A stretch of DNA of 64,000 bases, taken from the NCBI GenBank assembly GCA_023667695.1, contig JAMOZY010000005.1, positions 62,001 to 126,000 of the forward strand. Reading direction: 5' to 3'. Shown piece by piece: positions 34,025-41,323 of this stretch; position 1 is the stretch's first letter, and each line of letters starts with the position of its first letter. The notes beneath the pieces were generated by a model. That model was not told where the DNA came from. It searched no databases and worked only from the letters and a program-made list of their open reading frames with translations. This DNA is from Clostridium sp. (GTDB lineage: Bacteria > Bacillota > Clostridia > Lachnospirales > Lachnospiraceae). A program made the position numbers and the translations under genes.

Positions 34025-34123
34025 GTCCTTTTTATCGGAAATTATCTTATAAATAAGACCTATCAGAGCTACCAGGAACAATCCAATTTGGATTAATTCG
34101 TCATATGTAACATACATAGGCAT
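34016..34123 (-). CDS. Putative holin-like type I toxin peptide
   Basis: A 35-residue peptide starting MPMYVTYDELIQIGLFLVAL with one transmembrane helix (about residues 10-28) and a Lys/Asp-rich tail. It matches the short peptides called putative holin-like toxins in Firmicutes, which damage the membrane when not repressed by an antisense RNA. Its promoter is on the minus strand: TTGTAC (34185-34190) and TAGAAT (34162-34167) with a 17-bp spacer. The Shine-Dalgarno GGGG pairs with CCCC just upstream (34126-34140), which would mask it, as in known type I toxin mRNAs. Confidence 0.7.
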   Translation of the reverse strand: MPMYVTYDELIQIGLFLVALIGLIYKIISDKKDKK

Positions 34124-34403
34124 CCCCCCTTTCTCAAGGGGACAACCGTTCCCACATGTTTATTCTAACACTAAACAAATAGTTGTACAATAGAAAAATA
34201 AATACATACAAACAGGAAATGGATTTTAATAGTCATTTCAATAATTTTATATGGTATAAGTACACAGCACATGCTCTGTGAAAAAAAGAGTAGGCATTTG
34301 CTTTTTTCGGTGTTATTCTAATTATAAAATAAGCGCTAGCATGAAATACGGTTTCAGGGAGATACCAATGCTCTGTGAAATAGAAGGAAACAGGAGGCAT
34401 TCA

Positions 34404-35135
34404 ATGGCAATGATTTTATTGGTAGAGGACGATTTTGCCCTTGCCATGGGAACAGAATATGCATTGCAGGCGGAAGGCTATGAGGTGATTCATGCCGGAA
34501 ATCTGACAGAGGCAAGGGCGGCATTGGGCAGTTTGAATGTCGGCATAGGTGCTGCAACAGATAGAAAGACAGGTTCGCAGAATCGGATTGATTTGATTTT
34601 GTTGGATGTGATGCTTCCGGATGGAACCGGATATGACCTCTGCAAGGAAATCCGTCAGTCAGATGAGTATATTCCGATTATCTTTCTAACAGCAGTTGGA
34701 GAGGAGGTCAATATCGTACAGGGGCTGGAGCTGGGAGCAGATGATTATGTGACAAAGCCTTACCGGGTAAAGGAATTATTGTCCCGGATAGCAGCGAATA
34801 TCCGGCGTTCCCGGATTCAAAACCGGACTCTGGACGATACCTACAGCTTTGGACAGCATCAGTTTCAGTTGAAGGAGCTGCGGCTGTTCTGCCAGGGGCA
34901 GCTGGTAGACCTGACCCCCAGTGAGCTGCGGCTGCTGAAGGAGTTTGTACAGAATGAGGGTATGGTACTCACCAGAAATCAGCTATTGGAGCGGTTATAT
35001 GATACTGGTGAGACCTTTGTGGATGACAATACCCTTTCCGTTTATATGAAACGGCTTCGGGATAAGCTAAAGGAAGATGCGGATTGGATTGAAACGGTTC
35101 GGGGAATGGGCTATCGGTTCCGGAAGCGTGGATAG
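34404..35135 (+). CDS. OmpR/PhoB-family response regulator
   Basis: ATG 34404 follows ACAGGAGGCATTCA. The 243-residue protein has a receiver domain (ILLVEDDFALAMG; phosphorylation Asp in IDLILLDVMLPDGTGYD; LTAVG; Lys in TKPYRVKELL) and a winged-helix DNA-binding domain (LTPSELRLLKEFVQNEG, then TLSVYMKRLRDKL and ETVRGMGYRF). The receiver holds a roughly 14-residue insertion before the Asp strand. It is paired with the kinase gene downstream and likely controls the ABC transporter genes at 41-47 kb or a cell-envelope response. Confidence 0.92.
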   Translation: MAMILLVEDDFALAMGTEYALQAEGYEVIHAGNLTEARAALGSLNVGIGAATDRKTGSQNRIDLILLDVMLPDGTGYDLCKEIRQSDEYIPIIFLTAVGEEVNIVQGLELGADDYVTKPYRVKELLSRIAANIRRSRIQNRTLDDTYSFGQHQFQLKELRLFCQGQLVDLTPSELRLLKEFVQNEGMVLTRNQLLERLYDTGETFVDDNTLSVYMKRLRDKLKEDADWIETVRGMGYRFRKRG

Positions 35136-35156
35136 GTCTTGGACAGGAGATAACAG

Positions 35157-36188
35157 ATGAAAAGTGACTATGAACGGATGAAGTTCCGAAAAAGCTTTTG
35201 GAAAATAGGAATTATATTTCTTCTTTTGCTTACTGGCTGGTGTGTATTCGCATGGGGAGAATTTTCGTGGAGACTGGCAGGAATACTGCTGATTGTAGTT
35301 TTATTTCTTGTGCTTCTCTATAGCCTGACCTCTAAGATGCTGGATGCTTTATATAAGGATATGGAGTCCATGTCGGATATTATGTCGGATATCATGGAAA
35401 AGGGGACAGAGCCGCCGGTAGAGGAATACCGGGAAGGGACGGTAGGAATATTATACAGTAATTTTTATAAAATGGTATATGCCTTAAAGGACAGCAGAAA
35501 TCGGGAGATGGAGGAGAAGGTATTTTTGCGGGATATCATCTCGGATATTTCCCATCAGCTAAAGACGCCTTTGGCATCCTTGAATGTATTTATGGACTTG
35601 TTGCTGGAGGATAAGGTAGAGGATGGAGAAAAAAGAAAGCAGATTCTGCGGGAGGCACAGAATCAGTTAAGCCGCATGGAATGGATGGTGCTTTCCATGC
35701 TGAAGCTTGCCCGGATTGAGGCAGGGGCGATTCAGTTTGACAGGGCGGAAGCAGTGTTGCTTCCCCTGCTATCGGAAGCGGCAGAGGCAGTACAGTATCT
35801 GGTAAAGGATAGGAATCAGAGAATAACCGTAACCTGTCCGGAGGATGGCAGCCTGATTTGTGACAGGGACTGGCTGGTGGAGGCACTAATCAATTTATTG
35901 AAAAATGCATCCGATTACTCTGGTGAAGGTACGGATATATGTATAGAAGTGGAGCATACAAATGTATATACAAGAATTTATGTAAAGGATGAGGGAACGG
36001 GAATTCCGGAACAGGAGATACCAAATATATTCAAGCGGTTCTATCGGGTGAATCATTCTGTAAATCCCAACAGCGTAGGTATTGGACTATCTCTGACGAA
36101 GTCGATTATTGAAGGCATGGGCGGCTCTATCCATGTGAAAAGTGAAGTGGGGGAATATACCTGGTTTATATTGACTTTTGTAAAATAG
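35157..36188 (+). CDS. Membrane sensor histidine kinase
   Basis: A 343-residue kinase with two N-terminal helices close together (about residues 13-30 and 37-57) and almost no extracellular loop, so it may sense within the membrane or through a partner transporter as BceS-type kinases do. The H box is ISDISHQLKTPLASLNVF (His about residue 132), the N box NLLKNASDY, and the G boxes DEGTGIPEQ and GIGLSLTKSI. It follows its response regulator by 21 bp. Confidence 0.92.
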   Translation: MKSDYERMKFRKSFWKIGIIFLLLLTGWCVFAWGEFSWRLAGILLIVVLFLVLLYSLTSKMLDALYKDMESMSDIMSDIMEKGTEPPVEEYREGTVGILYSNFYKMVYALKDSRNREMEEKVFLRDIISDISHQLKTPLASLNVFMDLLLEDKVEDGEKRKQILREAQNQLSRMEWMVLSMLKLARIEAGAIQFDRAEAVLLPLLSEAAEAVQYLVKDRNQRITVTCPEDGSLICDRDWLVEALINLLKNASDYSGEGTDICIEVEHTNVYTRIYVKDEGTGIPEQEIPNIFKRFYRVNHSVNPNSVGIGLSLTKSIIEGMGGSIHVKSEVGEYTWFILTFVK

Positions 36189-36326
36189 GTATCTGACAAA
36201 ACTGTAAGCAGGGAATGGTAAGATGCATAATTTGTCTGCATTCTGCGCTAATGTATAAACGCAAGGCTGTGGAAGTGGATATGGTATTCCCTGCAATTTT
36301 CTCCGCGCTCTTGAGCATCATAAAAA

Positions 36327-36385
36327 TGTCCCAAAAAAATTATTTTTGTCCCAGTATTGACAATGGAGAATGCTGAGTGTATGAT
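36327..36385 (+). promoter_or_regulatory. Promoter with direct repeats before the AAA/subtilase operon
   Basis: TTGACA (36357-36362) and TATGAT (36380-36385) are 17 bp apart. TGTCCCA occurs at 36327-36333 and 36347-36353, 20 bp apart and directly upstream of the -35 box, a possible activator or repressor site. Confidence 0.7.
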
Positions 36386-36416
36386 ATAAATAAAAATAAG
36401 GCAGGGGCGTGTTTTC

Positions 36417-37463
36417 ATGAAGAAGAAGAATGTGATTAATTTAATTAGATTTTATGCGGAGCATAATGATTCAGGTTTTCGGAATGAAGCGCATGAAATT
36501 GCCAGAGAGTTTGAACAAAACGGAGATTCTCAGTTGGCAGAGTATATCATGGCATTGATGTCGAATGCAAATACATTTATTCCACAGATGGGCGAAGACG
36601 ATAACGCTATGTTTGAACGTATCCGGACGGATTCAGAGCCGTTGTATTTGCCGGAATCCATTGCACAGGATTTGTTAGGGATTTTACATGCAGTGAATCA
36701 CCACGCAGGGGTAAATAAGTTCTTGCTACAGGGGAAGCCGGGAACCGGTAAAACAGAGGCAGTAAAACAATTGGCTAGAACTATGAATCGAGAGATTTTT
36801 ATGGTTGATTTTGCGGCAGTGATTGATAGCAAGATGGGACAGACGACAAAAAATATATCCCGATTGTATAAAGAAATGAATAGCTTTATACATCCGGAAC
36901 AGGTTATTGTTTTATTTGATGAAATCGATGCGGTTGCATTGGATAGGACAAATTCCAATGATTTACGGGAAATGGGACGTGCTACATCTGCTATGCTAAA
37001 GGGTATGGACCATATAGATGAACGGATAGTGTTGATTGCCACTACAAATTTATATGAGCATTTTGATAAGGCGCTGACACGACGGTTTGATGCTGTCATT
37101 GACTTCAATCGATATGACAGAGATGATTTAATTATGGTTGCAGAAAAATTGTTGGAGAGTTATTTGATAAAATTTAAATTAGCAAATAAGGATATCCGGT
37201 TGTTTAGAAAGATTATGAAGCAGATGGTAAATATACCGTATCCCGGTGATTTGAAAAATATGATTAAATCAGCAGTGGCATTTAGTGACCCACAAGACGG
37301 GTTGGCATATTTTAGAAGACTATATTACGCAGTGTTTGAGGAAATGCCACAGGATATTGTTTTGCTGAAAAAACAGGGATTTACAGTAAGGGAGATAGGT
37401 GTTTTGACAAAAAAGTCTAAAAGCAGTATTGACAGAGAGCTGAAAGGAGTTGCGGATGAATAA
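36417..37463 (+). CDS. AAA+ ATPase of an IetAS-like module
   Basis: A 348-residue AAA+ protein with Walker A LQGKPGTGKTEAVKQLA (about residues 103-119), Walker B VIVLFDEIDAVAL (about 164-176), sensor 1 IATTN and arginine finger text LTRRFDAVIDF. A short C-terminal helix-turn-helix-like tail (FTVREIGVLTKKSKSSIDRE) is unusual for the family and could bind DNA. It overlaps the protease gene by 8 bp. AAA+/subtilase pairs of this kind are called IetAS; they were described as a plasmid-stabilising pair and as an anti-phage system. Confidence 0.85.
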   Translation: MKKKNVINLIRFYAEHNDSGFRNEAHEIAREFEQNGDSQLAEYIMALMSNANTFIPQMGEDDNAMFERIRTDSEPLYLPESIAQDLLGILHAVNHHAGVNKFLLQGKPGTGKTEAVKQLARTMNREIFMVDFAAVIDSKMGQTTKNISRLYKEMNSFIHPEQVIVLFDEIDAVALDRTNSNDLREMGRATSAMLKGMDHIDERIVLIATTNLYEHFDKALTRRFDAVIDFNRYDRDDLIMVAEKLLESYLIKFKLANKDIRLFRKIMKQMVNIPYPGDLKNMIKSAVAFSDPQDGLAYFRRLYYAVFEEMPQDIVLLKKQGFTVREIGVLTKKSKSSIDRELKGVADE

Positions 37464-39732
37464 TTTGCTGGAGCTGAAGGGACAGTTTATGCATAGGAAA
37501 AATCAAAGTGCTTTTGGGCCATTGAATCTTCCAAAGGGTTCTGTGGTAACGGAGGAGCATTTGCATGATTTAAAGGAGCAGTTAGAAGGTGTCTTAAAAA
37601 CATGGGTTGAAGATACTACAATAAATGGGGCTTTGGTTAGCGTACATTATAAAACAGTGATTGCGAAAAGTAATCGGATTCAGATTCTGCTGTCGGATAC
37701 GGGGAAGAAACCTAATGATTCTGTCAGAGGGGCAAAGTTTGTCTGGGAGGATACACCAAAAGAGAGAAAGCAGAAACATGTATTTACGCATTTTGTATCT
37801 CTGGAGGCAATAAGAAAATCAATCCAAATGCTGGACACAGCTATGGTAATTGTTCGTGAGGATTATGGTGGACAAATTACTGAGGTCAATACAGCGGACA
37901 TAAATGCGGGAAAGTATAATGACAGGATGATGAAGAAATCTACATTTTTAAGAGTGATTACAGATGTTAATCATGTAGAGTTTTTTGCCGTAGACAAGGC
38001 AACAAAGCCTATTAAGGAAGAGTCGATTATTACAATTTACAAAACCGGTGTTGACACGCAAAGATTATTTAGTAAATTTGGCATTAAGCTAACGAATGGT
38101 AATATGATAGACGAAACTACGTTACGTTTGAATCATGAAGAAATTGATTTGCTCCAAAGTAATGCTGCCTATTTAATAGCTATGAGTGTAGTTGATTTTA
38201 CCAAGCTTTTAGAGGAAGAAAATAAGGGATTGAAAATCGAAGAAGATAAGGAAGAACGTCAAATTCCTTCTCCTCAAAATGAACCGATAGTGGGAGTAAT
38301 AGATACAAGATTTGATGAGGAGGTTTATTTTCATGATTGGGTTCAATATGAAGATATGCTGGATGAGAGTATTGATAAGGAAAAGGATGATTATTTTCAT
38401 GGAACAGCTGTTACTTCCATTATTGTAGATGGTCCTGCATTAAATCCAAGTCTGGAGGATAACTGCGGACATTTTCAAGTGAGACATTTTGGTGTGGCAA
38501 CAGCCATAGGATTCAGTTCATTTGCTATTCTTAAAATGATTAGGGATATTGTGGCAAGAAACAGAGATATTAAGGTGTGGAATTTGTCTCTTGGTTCGGC
38601 AATGGAGATAGACCCTAATTTTATGTCACCGGAATCGGCGGAGTTGGATCGTATCCAAAGTGAGTACGATGTAATTTTTGTTGTGGCGGGAACAAATAAG
38701 AAATTGGCTGATGGTAACAAAAAAATGCGGATAGGCACACCCGCAGATTCTCTAAATTCTCTTGTAGTAAATGCTGTGGATTTCACTGGTAAAAGTGCCT
38801 CCTATACAAGGGTAGGACCGGTATTGTCATTCTTTTATAAACCGGATGTAAGTTATTATGGTGGTGATGCTGATGAAAAGATAGCGGTGTATGCGTCAAA
38901 AGAATTGACATATGTATCTGGGACATCCTTTGCTGCACCATGGATTACGAGGAAGCTAGCGTATTTAATTTACAGGATGGGATTTAGCCGTGAAATTGCA
39001 AAAGCATTGATTATAGATGCAGCGGCAGGCTGGAATCCGAAGGATAATACAAGTTATGCAATGGGATATGGCATTGTTCCTAAAAAGATAGAGGATTTGC
39101 TGTGTTGTAGAGATGATGAAATCCGGTTTGTGATTAAGGGAACGATAGAGGAATATGAAACATATACTTATCAGCTTCCGGTGCCAAAGGACCAGGATGG
39201 GCATCCCTTTTTTGCAAGGGCAACTCTGGTATATTTTCCTAAGAGTGATAGGCATCAGGGGGTAGACTATACTAGCACAGAGATGGATATTCATTTTGGA
39301 CGTTTGTATGAAAAGAATGGGCGAGCGGCAATTAAGTCAATTGATAAAAATACACAGGCGGATGAAGGACTTCAAATATTGTATGAGGAAAATGTTCGTA
39401 AGTTTCATCGAAAATGGGATAATGTAAAACATATTAGTGAGGTCATTAAGGATAGAGCCAAACCGAGAAAGGTATATAATTCTGGTATGTGGGGACTTTT
39501 AATTCGTACAAAGGAGCGTCAGGAGGCGAGGGCAGGACAGGGACTACCCTTTGGTGTGGTAGTTACCCTGAGGGAAATGAACGGCATCAATCGGTTGGAT
39601 AATTTTATACAGCTATGTATGATGCATGGTTGGATTGTAAATGAATATAAACCGGATGTGCTGCAAATGGTTTATGAGAAAGCAGAAGAAGAGATTGATT
39701 TTGAGGATAAAAAACCTCGGAAAGACGAGTAG
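37456..39732 (+). CDS. S8-family subtilisin-like protease of an IetAS-like module
   Basis: A 758-residue cytoplasmic subtilase without signal peptide, starting at ATG 37456 behind GAAAGGAG. The catalytic triad is present: Asp in VGVIDTRFDEE (about residue 284), His in YFHGTAVTSI (about 315) and Ser in VSGTSFAAPW (about 491). The N-terminal 270 residues are a family-specific extension, and a C-terminal domain of about 230 residues follows. It is translationally coupled to the AAA+ gene. The likely role is an ATPase-gated suicide or substrate-specific protease triggered by phage or foreign DNA, inferred from IetAS systems. Confidence 0.87.
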   Translation: MNNLLELKGQFMHRKNQSAFGPLNLPKGSVVTEEHLHDLKEQLEGVLKTWVEDTTINGALVSVHYKTVIAKSNRIQILLSDTGKKPNDSVRGAKFVWEDTPKERKQKHVFTHFVSLEAIRKSIQMLDTAMVIVREDYGGQITEVNTADINAGKYNDRMMKKSTFLRVITDVNHVEFFAVDKATKPIKEESIITIYKTGVDTQRLFSKFGIKLTNGNMIDETTLRLNHEEIDLLQSNAAYLIAMSVVDFTKLLEEENKGLKIEEDKEERQIPSPQNEPIVGVIDTRFDEEVYFHDWVQYEDMLDESIDKEKDDYFHGTAVTSIIVDGPALNPSLEDNCGHFQVRHFGVATAIGFSSFAILKMIRDIVARNRDIKVWNLSLGSAMEIDPNFMSPESAELDRIQSEYDVIFVVAGTNKKLADGNKKMRIGTPADSLNSLVVNAVDFTGKSASYTRVGPVLSFFYKPDVSYYGGDADEKIAVYASKELTYVSGTSFAAPWITRKLAYLIYRMGFSREIAKALIIDAAAGWNPKDNTSYAMGYGIVPKKIEDLLCCRDDEIRFVIKGTIEEYETYTYQLPVPKDQDGHPFFARATLVYFPKSDRHQGVDYTSTEMDIHFGRLYEKNGRAAIKSIDKNTQADEGLQILYEENVRKFHRKWDNVKHISEVIKDRAKPRKVYNSGMWGLLIRTKERQEARAGQGLPFGVVVTLREMNGINRLDNFIQLCMMHGWIVNEYKPDVLQMVYEKAEEEIDFEDKKPRKDE

Positions 39733-39787
39733 GAGAAAGTTTCAAAGGGTAAGGATGTAAGTGCTATTTAGCGTTTACATAAAAAAA

Positions 39788-39909
39788 CCAAGCACCATGA
39801 GATGCTTGGCTCTTGCTGAAAAGTATATATACAGTTCAGCTAGTTAAATTATTCCGCAAAATAATTTTAACACTGTATATGTACTTTCGCAAGGGTAATT
39901 TGCGAAAGG
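39788..39909. promoter_or_regulatory. Highly structured leader and possible antisense RNA
   Basis: Three hairpins lie upstream of a 36-codon gene: CCAAGCA/TGCTTGG (39788-39809), ATATACAGT/ACTGTATAT with TTAAATTATT/AATAATTTTA inside (about 39827-39880), and TTTCGCAA/TTGCGAAA (39885-39908) just before AAAGGAGG. On the minus strand the first hairpin is followed by TTTTTTT and a promoter-like TTGCGA-N17-TAAAAT lies in the leader, so an antisense RNA of about 80 nt is possible. Confidence 0.45.
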
Positions 39910-39919
39910 AGGTTCAAAA

Positions 39920-40030
39920 ATGTATATATTCAGACCGTGGATTACCACAAAAGACGGGACAAAAATCTATGCGAAGGACTACGGAAAAAAGGCCTTTAGA
40001 ATCTGGGTAGATTCAGATAAAAAGAAATAG
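39920..40030 (+). CDS. Small hypothetical protein
   Basis: A 36-residue basic peptide starting MYIFRPWITTKDGTKIYAKD and ending in DSDKKK, with an excellent ribosome binding site (GAAAGGAGGTTC). It has no transmembrane helix. I think I have seen similar short proteins in Lachnospiraceae but know no function. Its structured leader and possible antisense transcript make it more notable than an ordinary small frame. Confidence 0.6.
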   Translation: MYIFRPWITTKDGTKIYAKDYGKKAFRIWVDSDKKK

Positions 40031-40092
40031 AAATATTAGGATGCAGAATTTGTTTAGCTGGCATATTCTGCAACTAAATAAAGGAGCAATGC

Positions 40093-40395
40093 ATGGACTT
40101 ATTTGAGAATTTATCTGAAGTTCAAATGGAAGCGGTTAGGACGGTTGATGAAGATTTAGAGATTATTGCCTGCGCAGGTGCGGGAAAAACAGGCGTGGTT
40201 ACAAGAAGAATCGTCAATATTCTTGCTTCTAAACCTGAAATAGTACCAGAGAATATTGTAGCGTTTACATTTACGAAAAGGGCTGCCGAAGAATTAAAGA
40301 GCAGAATTTATGATTATGGCAAAGCGGTATTAGGACATAATAGGGGATTTGCCCATATGTATGTTGGAGTTGCATTTGAAGAAAGAGGGAAATGA
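40093..40395 (+). pseudogene. N-terminal fragment of a UvrD/Rep-type helicase
   Basis: The 100-residue frame starts MDLFENLSEVQMEAVRTVDE behind AAAGGAGCAATGC, with Walker A IIACAGAGKTGVVTRRI and the motif Ia FTFTKRAAEELKSRI. Complete helicases have 600-900 residues; here the sequence ends shortly after AHMYVG, where GTIHGFC should follow. Only a stub is left, although its start signals are intact. Confidence 0.85.
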
Positions 40396-40399
40396 AACC

Positions 40400-40504
40400 A
40401 TGACAAATTGTCACGGTTTGAAAATGACTACAGCAGAGGGCAAGAAAAGAATGACCGATGTTGCAATGATAGAACGGCTTTTGCATATCATCCAATTTAT
40501 ATAA
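40400..40504 (+). pseudogene. Fragment of a Bro-N type phage antirepressor
   Basis: The 34-codon frame MTNCHGLKMTTAEGKKRMTD, then VAMIERLLHIIQFI, follows the Bro-N pattern TNCHxLKxxAxDGKxRxTDVADxxxLxRxIQSIPSPKAEP and stops where IPSPKAEP is due. Its 5' end lies in a 25-bp near-palindrome, AAACCATGACAA/TTGTCACGGTTT (40395-40419). Confidence 0.7.
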
Positions 40505-40589
40505 AATAGTACTTCCTTTGAGGATAATGTATCTATTAGGAAACAGATTATAATGGCACTGATAAATTGGGCTTTGTGAGGAACGTAAA

Positions 40590-41156
40590 ATGGAAAAAGA
40601 ACTATCAGAACTGTCATTAGAGGAATTATGGGAACTATTTCCGGTATCCCTTGTTGCGCATAATGATAAATGGAATACATTTTATGATGAAATAGAAGCT
40701 TTTCTAAAAGACATACTGCTTGGGTGTCCGATTGAGAGGATTAGTCATATTGGAAGTACAGCCATATCCGGAATATGGTCAAAGGATATTATTGATGTAC
40801 TGATTGAAGTATCAAAGACTTTCGATATTCAGGACATAGTAAAGATAATGGAACGGAACGGATTTATCTGTATGTCCGCACAGGCAGATAGGATATCCTT
40901 TAATCTTGGATATACGAAGGACGGATTTGCCGACAAGGTATTTCATGTACATCTTCACTATGTTGGAGATAATGATGAATTGTACTTTAGAGATTATTTG
41001 AATGAGCATGCACAGGTAGCCAGGGAATATGAAACATTGAAGTTGCAGCTGTGGAAGCGGTTTGAACATAACAGGGATGCATATACAGAGGCTAAGACAG
41101 CGTTTATCAGGACCTGGACCGCGGAAGCAAAGAAGGTTTATGCGGGAAGGTATTGA
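40590..41156 (+). CDS. GrpB-family (UPF0157) nucleotidyltransferase-like protein
   Basis: A 188-residue protein with the GrpB pattern: LVAHNDKWNTFYDEIEAFLK, RISHIGSTAISGIWSKDIID (nucleotidyltransferase GST motif and Asp pair) and HVHLHYVGDNDELYFRDYL. GrpB proteins are small nucleotidyltransferase-fold proteins of unclear role. The N-terminal 15 residues (MEKELSELSLEELWELFP) are a common opening for this family. It stands alone and is followed by a terminator. Confidence 0.92.
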   Translation: MEKELSELSLEELWELFPVSLVAHNDKWNTFYDEIEAFLKDILLGCPIERISHIGSTAISGIWSKDIIDVLIEVSKTFDIQDIVKIMERNGFICMSAQADRISFNLGYTKDGFADKVFHVHLHYVGDNDELYFRDYLNEHAQVAREYETLKLQLWKRFEHNRDAYTEAKTAFIRTWTAEAKKVYAGRY

Positions 41157-41225
41157 CTATTTTTGTTATCTTACAAAATCGTAAGACAAAATGTCATGGG
41201 AATGTAATATGGAACATTTATAATG

Positions 41226-41255
41226 GGTATAGCTGAAAAAAGCTATACCTTTTTT
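41226..41255 (+). terminator. Intrinsic terminator
   Basis: GGTATAGCT and AGCTATACC with a 6-nt loop, then TTTTTT. Confidence 0.92.
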
Positions 41256-41323
41256 GACGATAGCGTGCTGAAAGACAGTCAATGAAAGGTTTTGTATAAG
41301 GAATAAGGATAAGGAGGCAGGAA

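Noticed and set aside
36417-39732. Lon or Clp-like ATP-dependent protease
   Set aside because: The protease is a subtilase with Asp-His-Ser motifs and the ATPase lacks Clp or Lon features.
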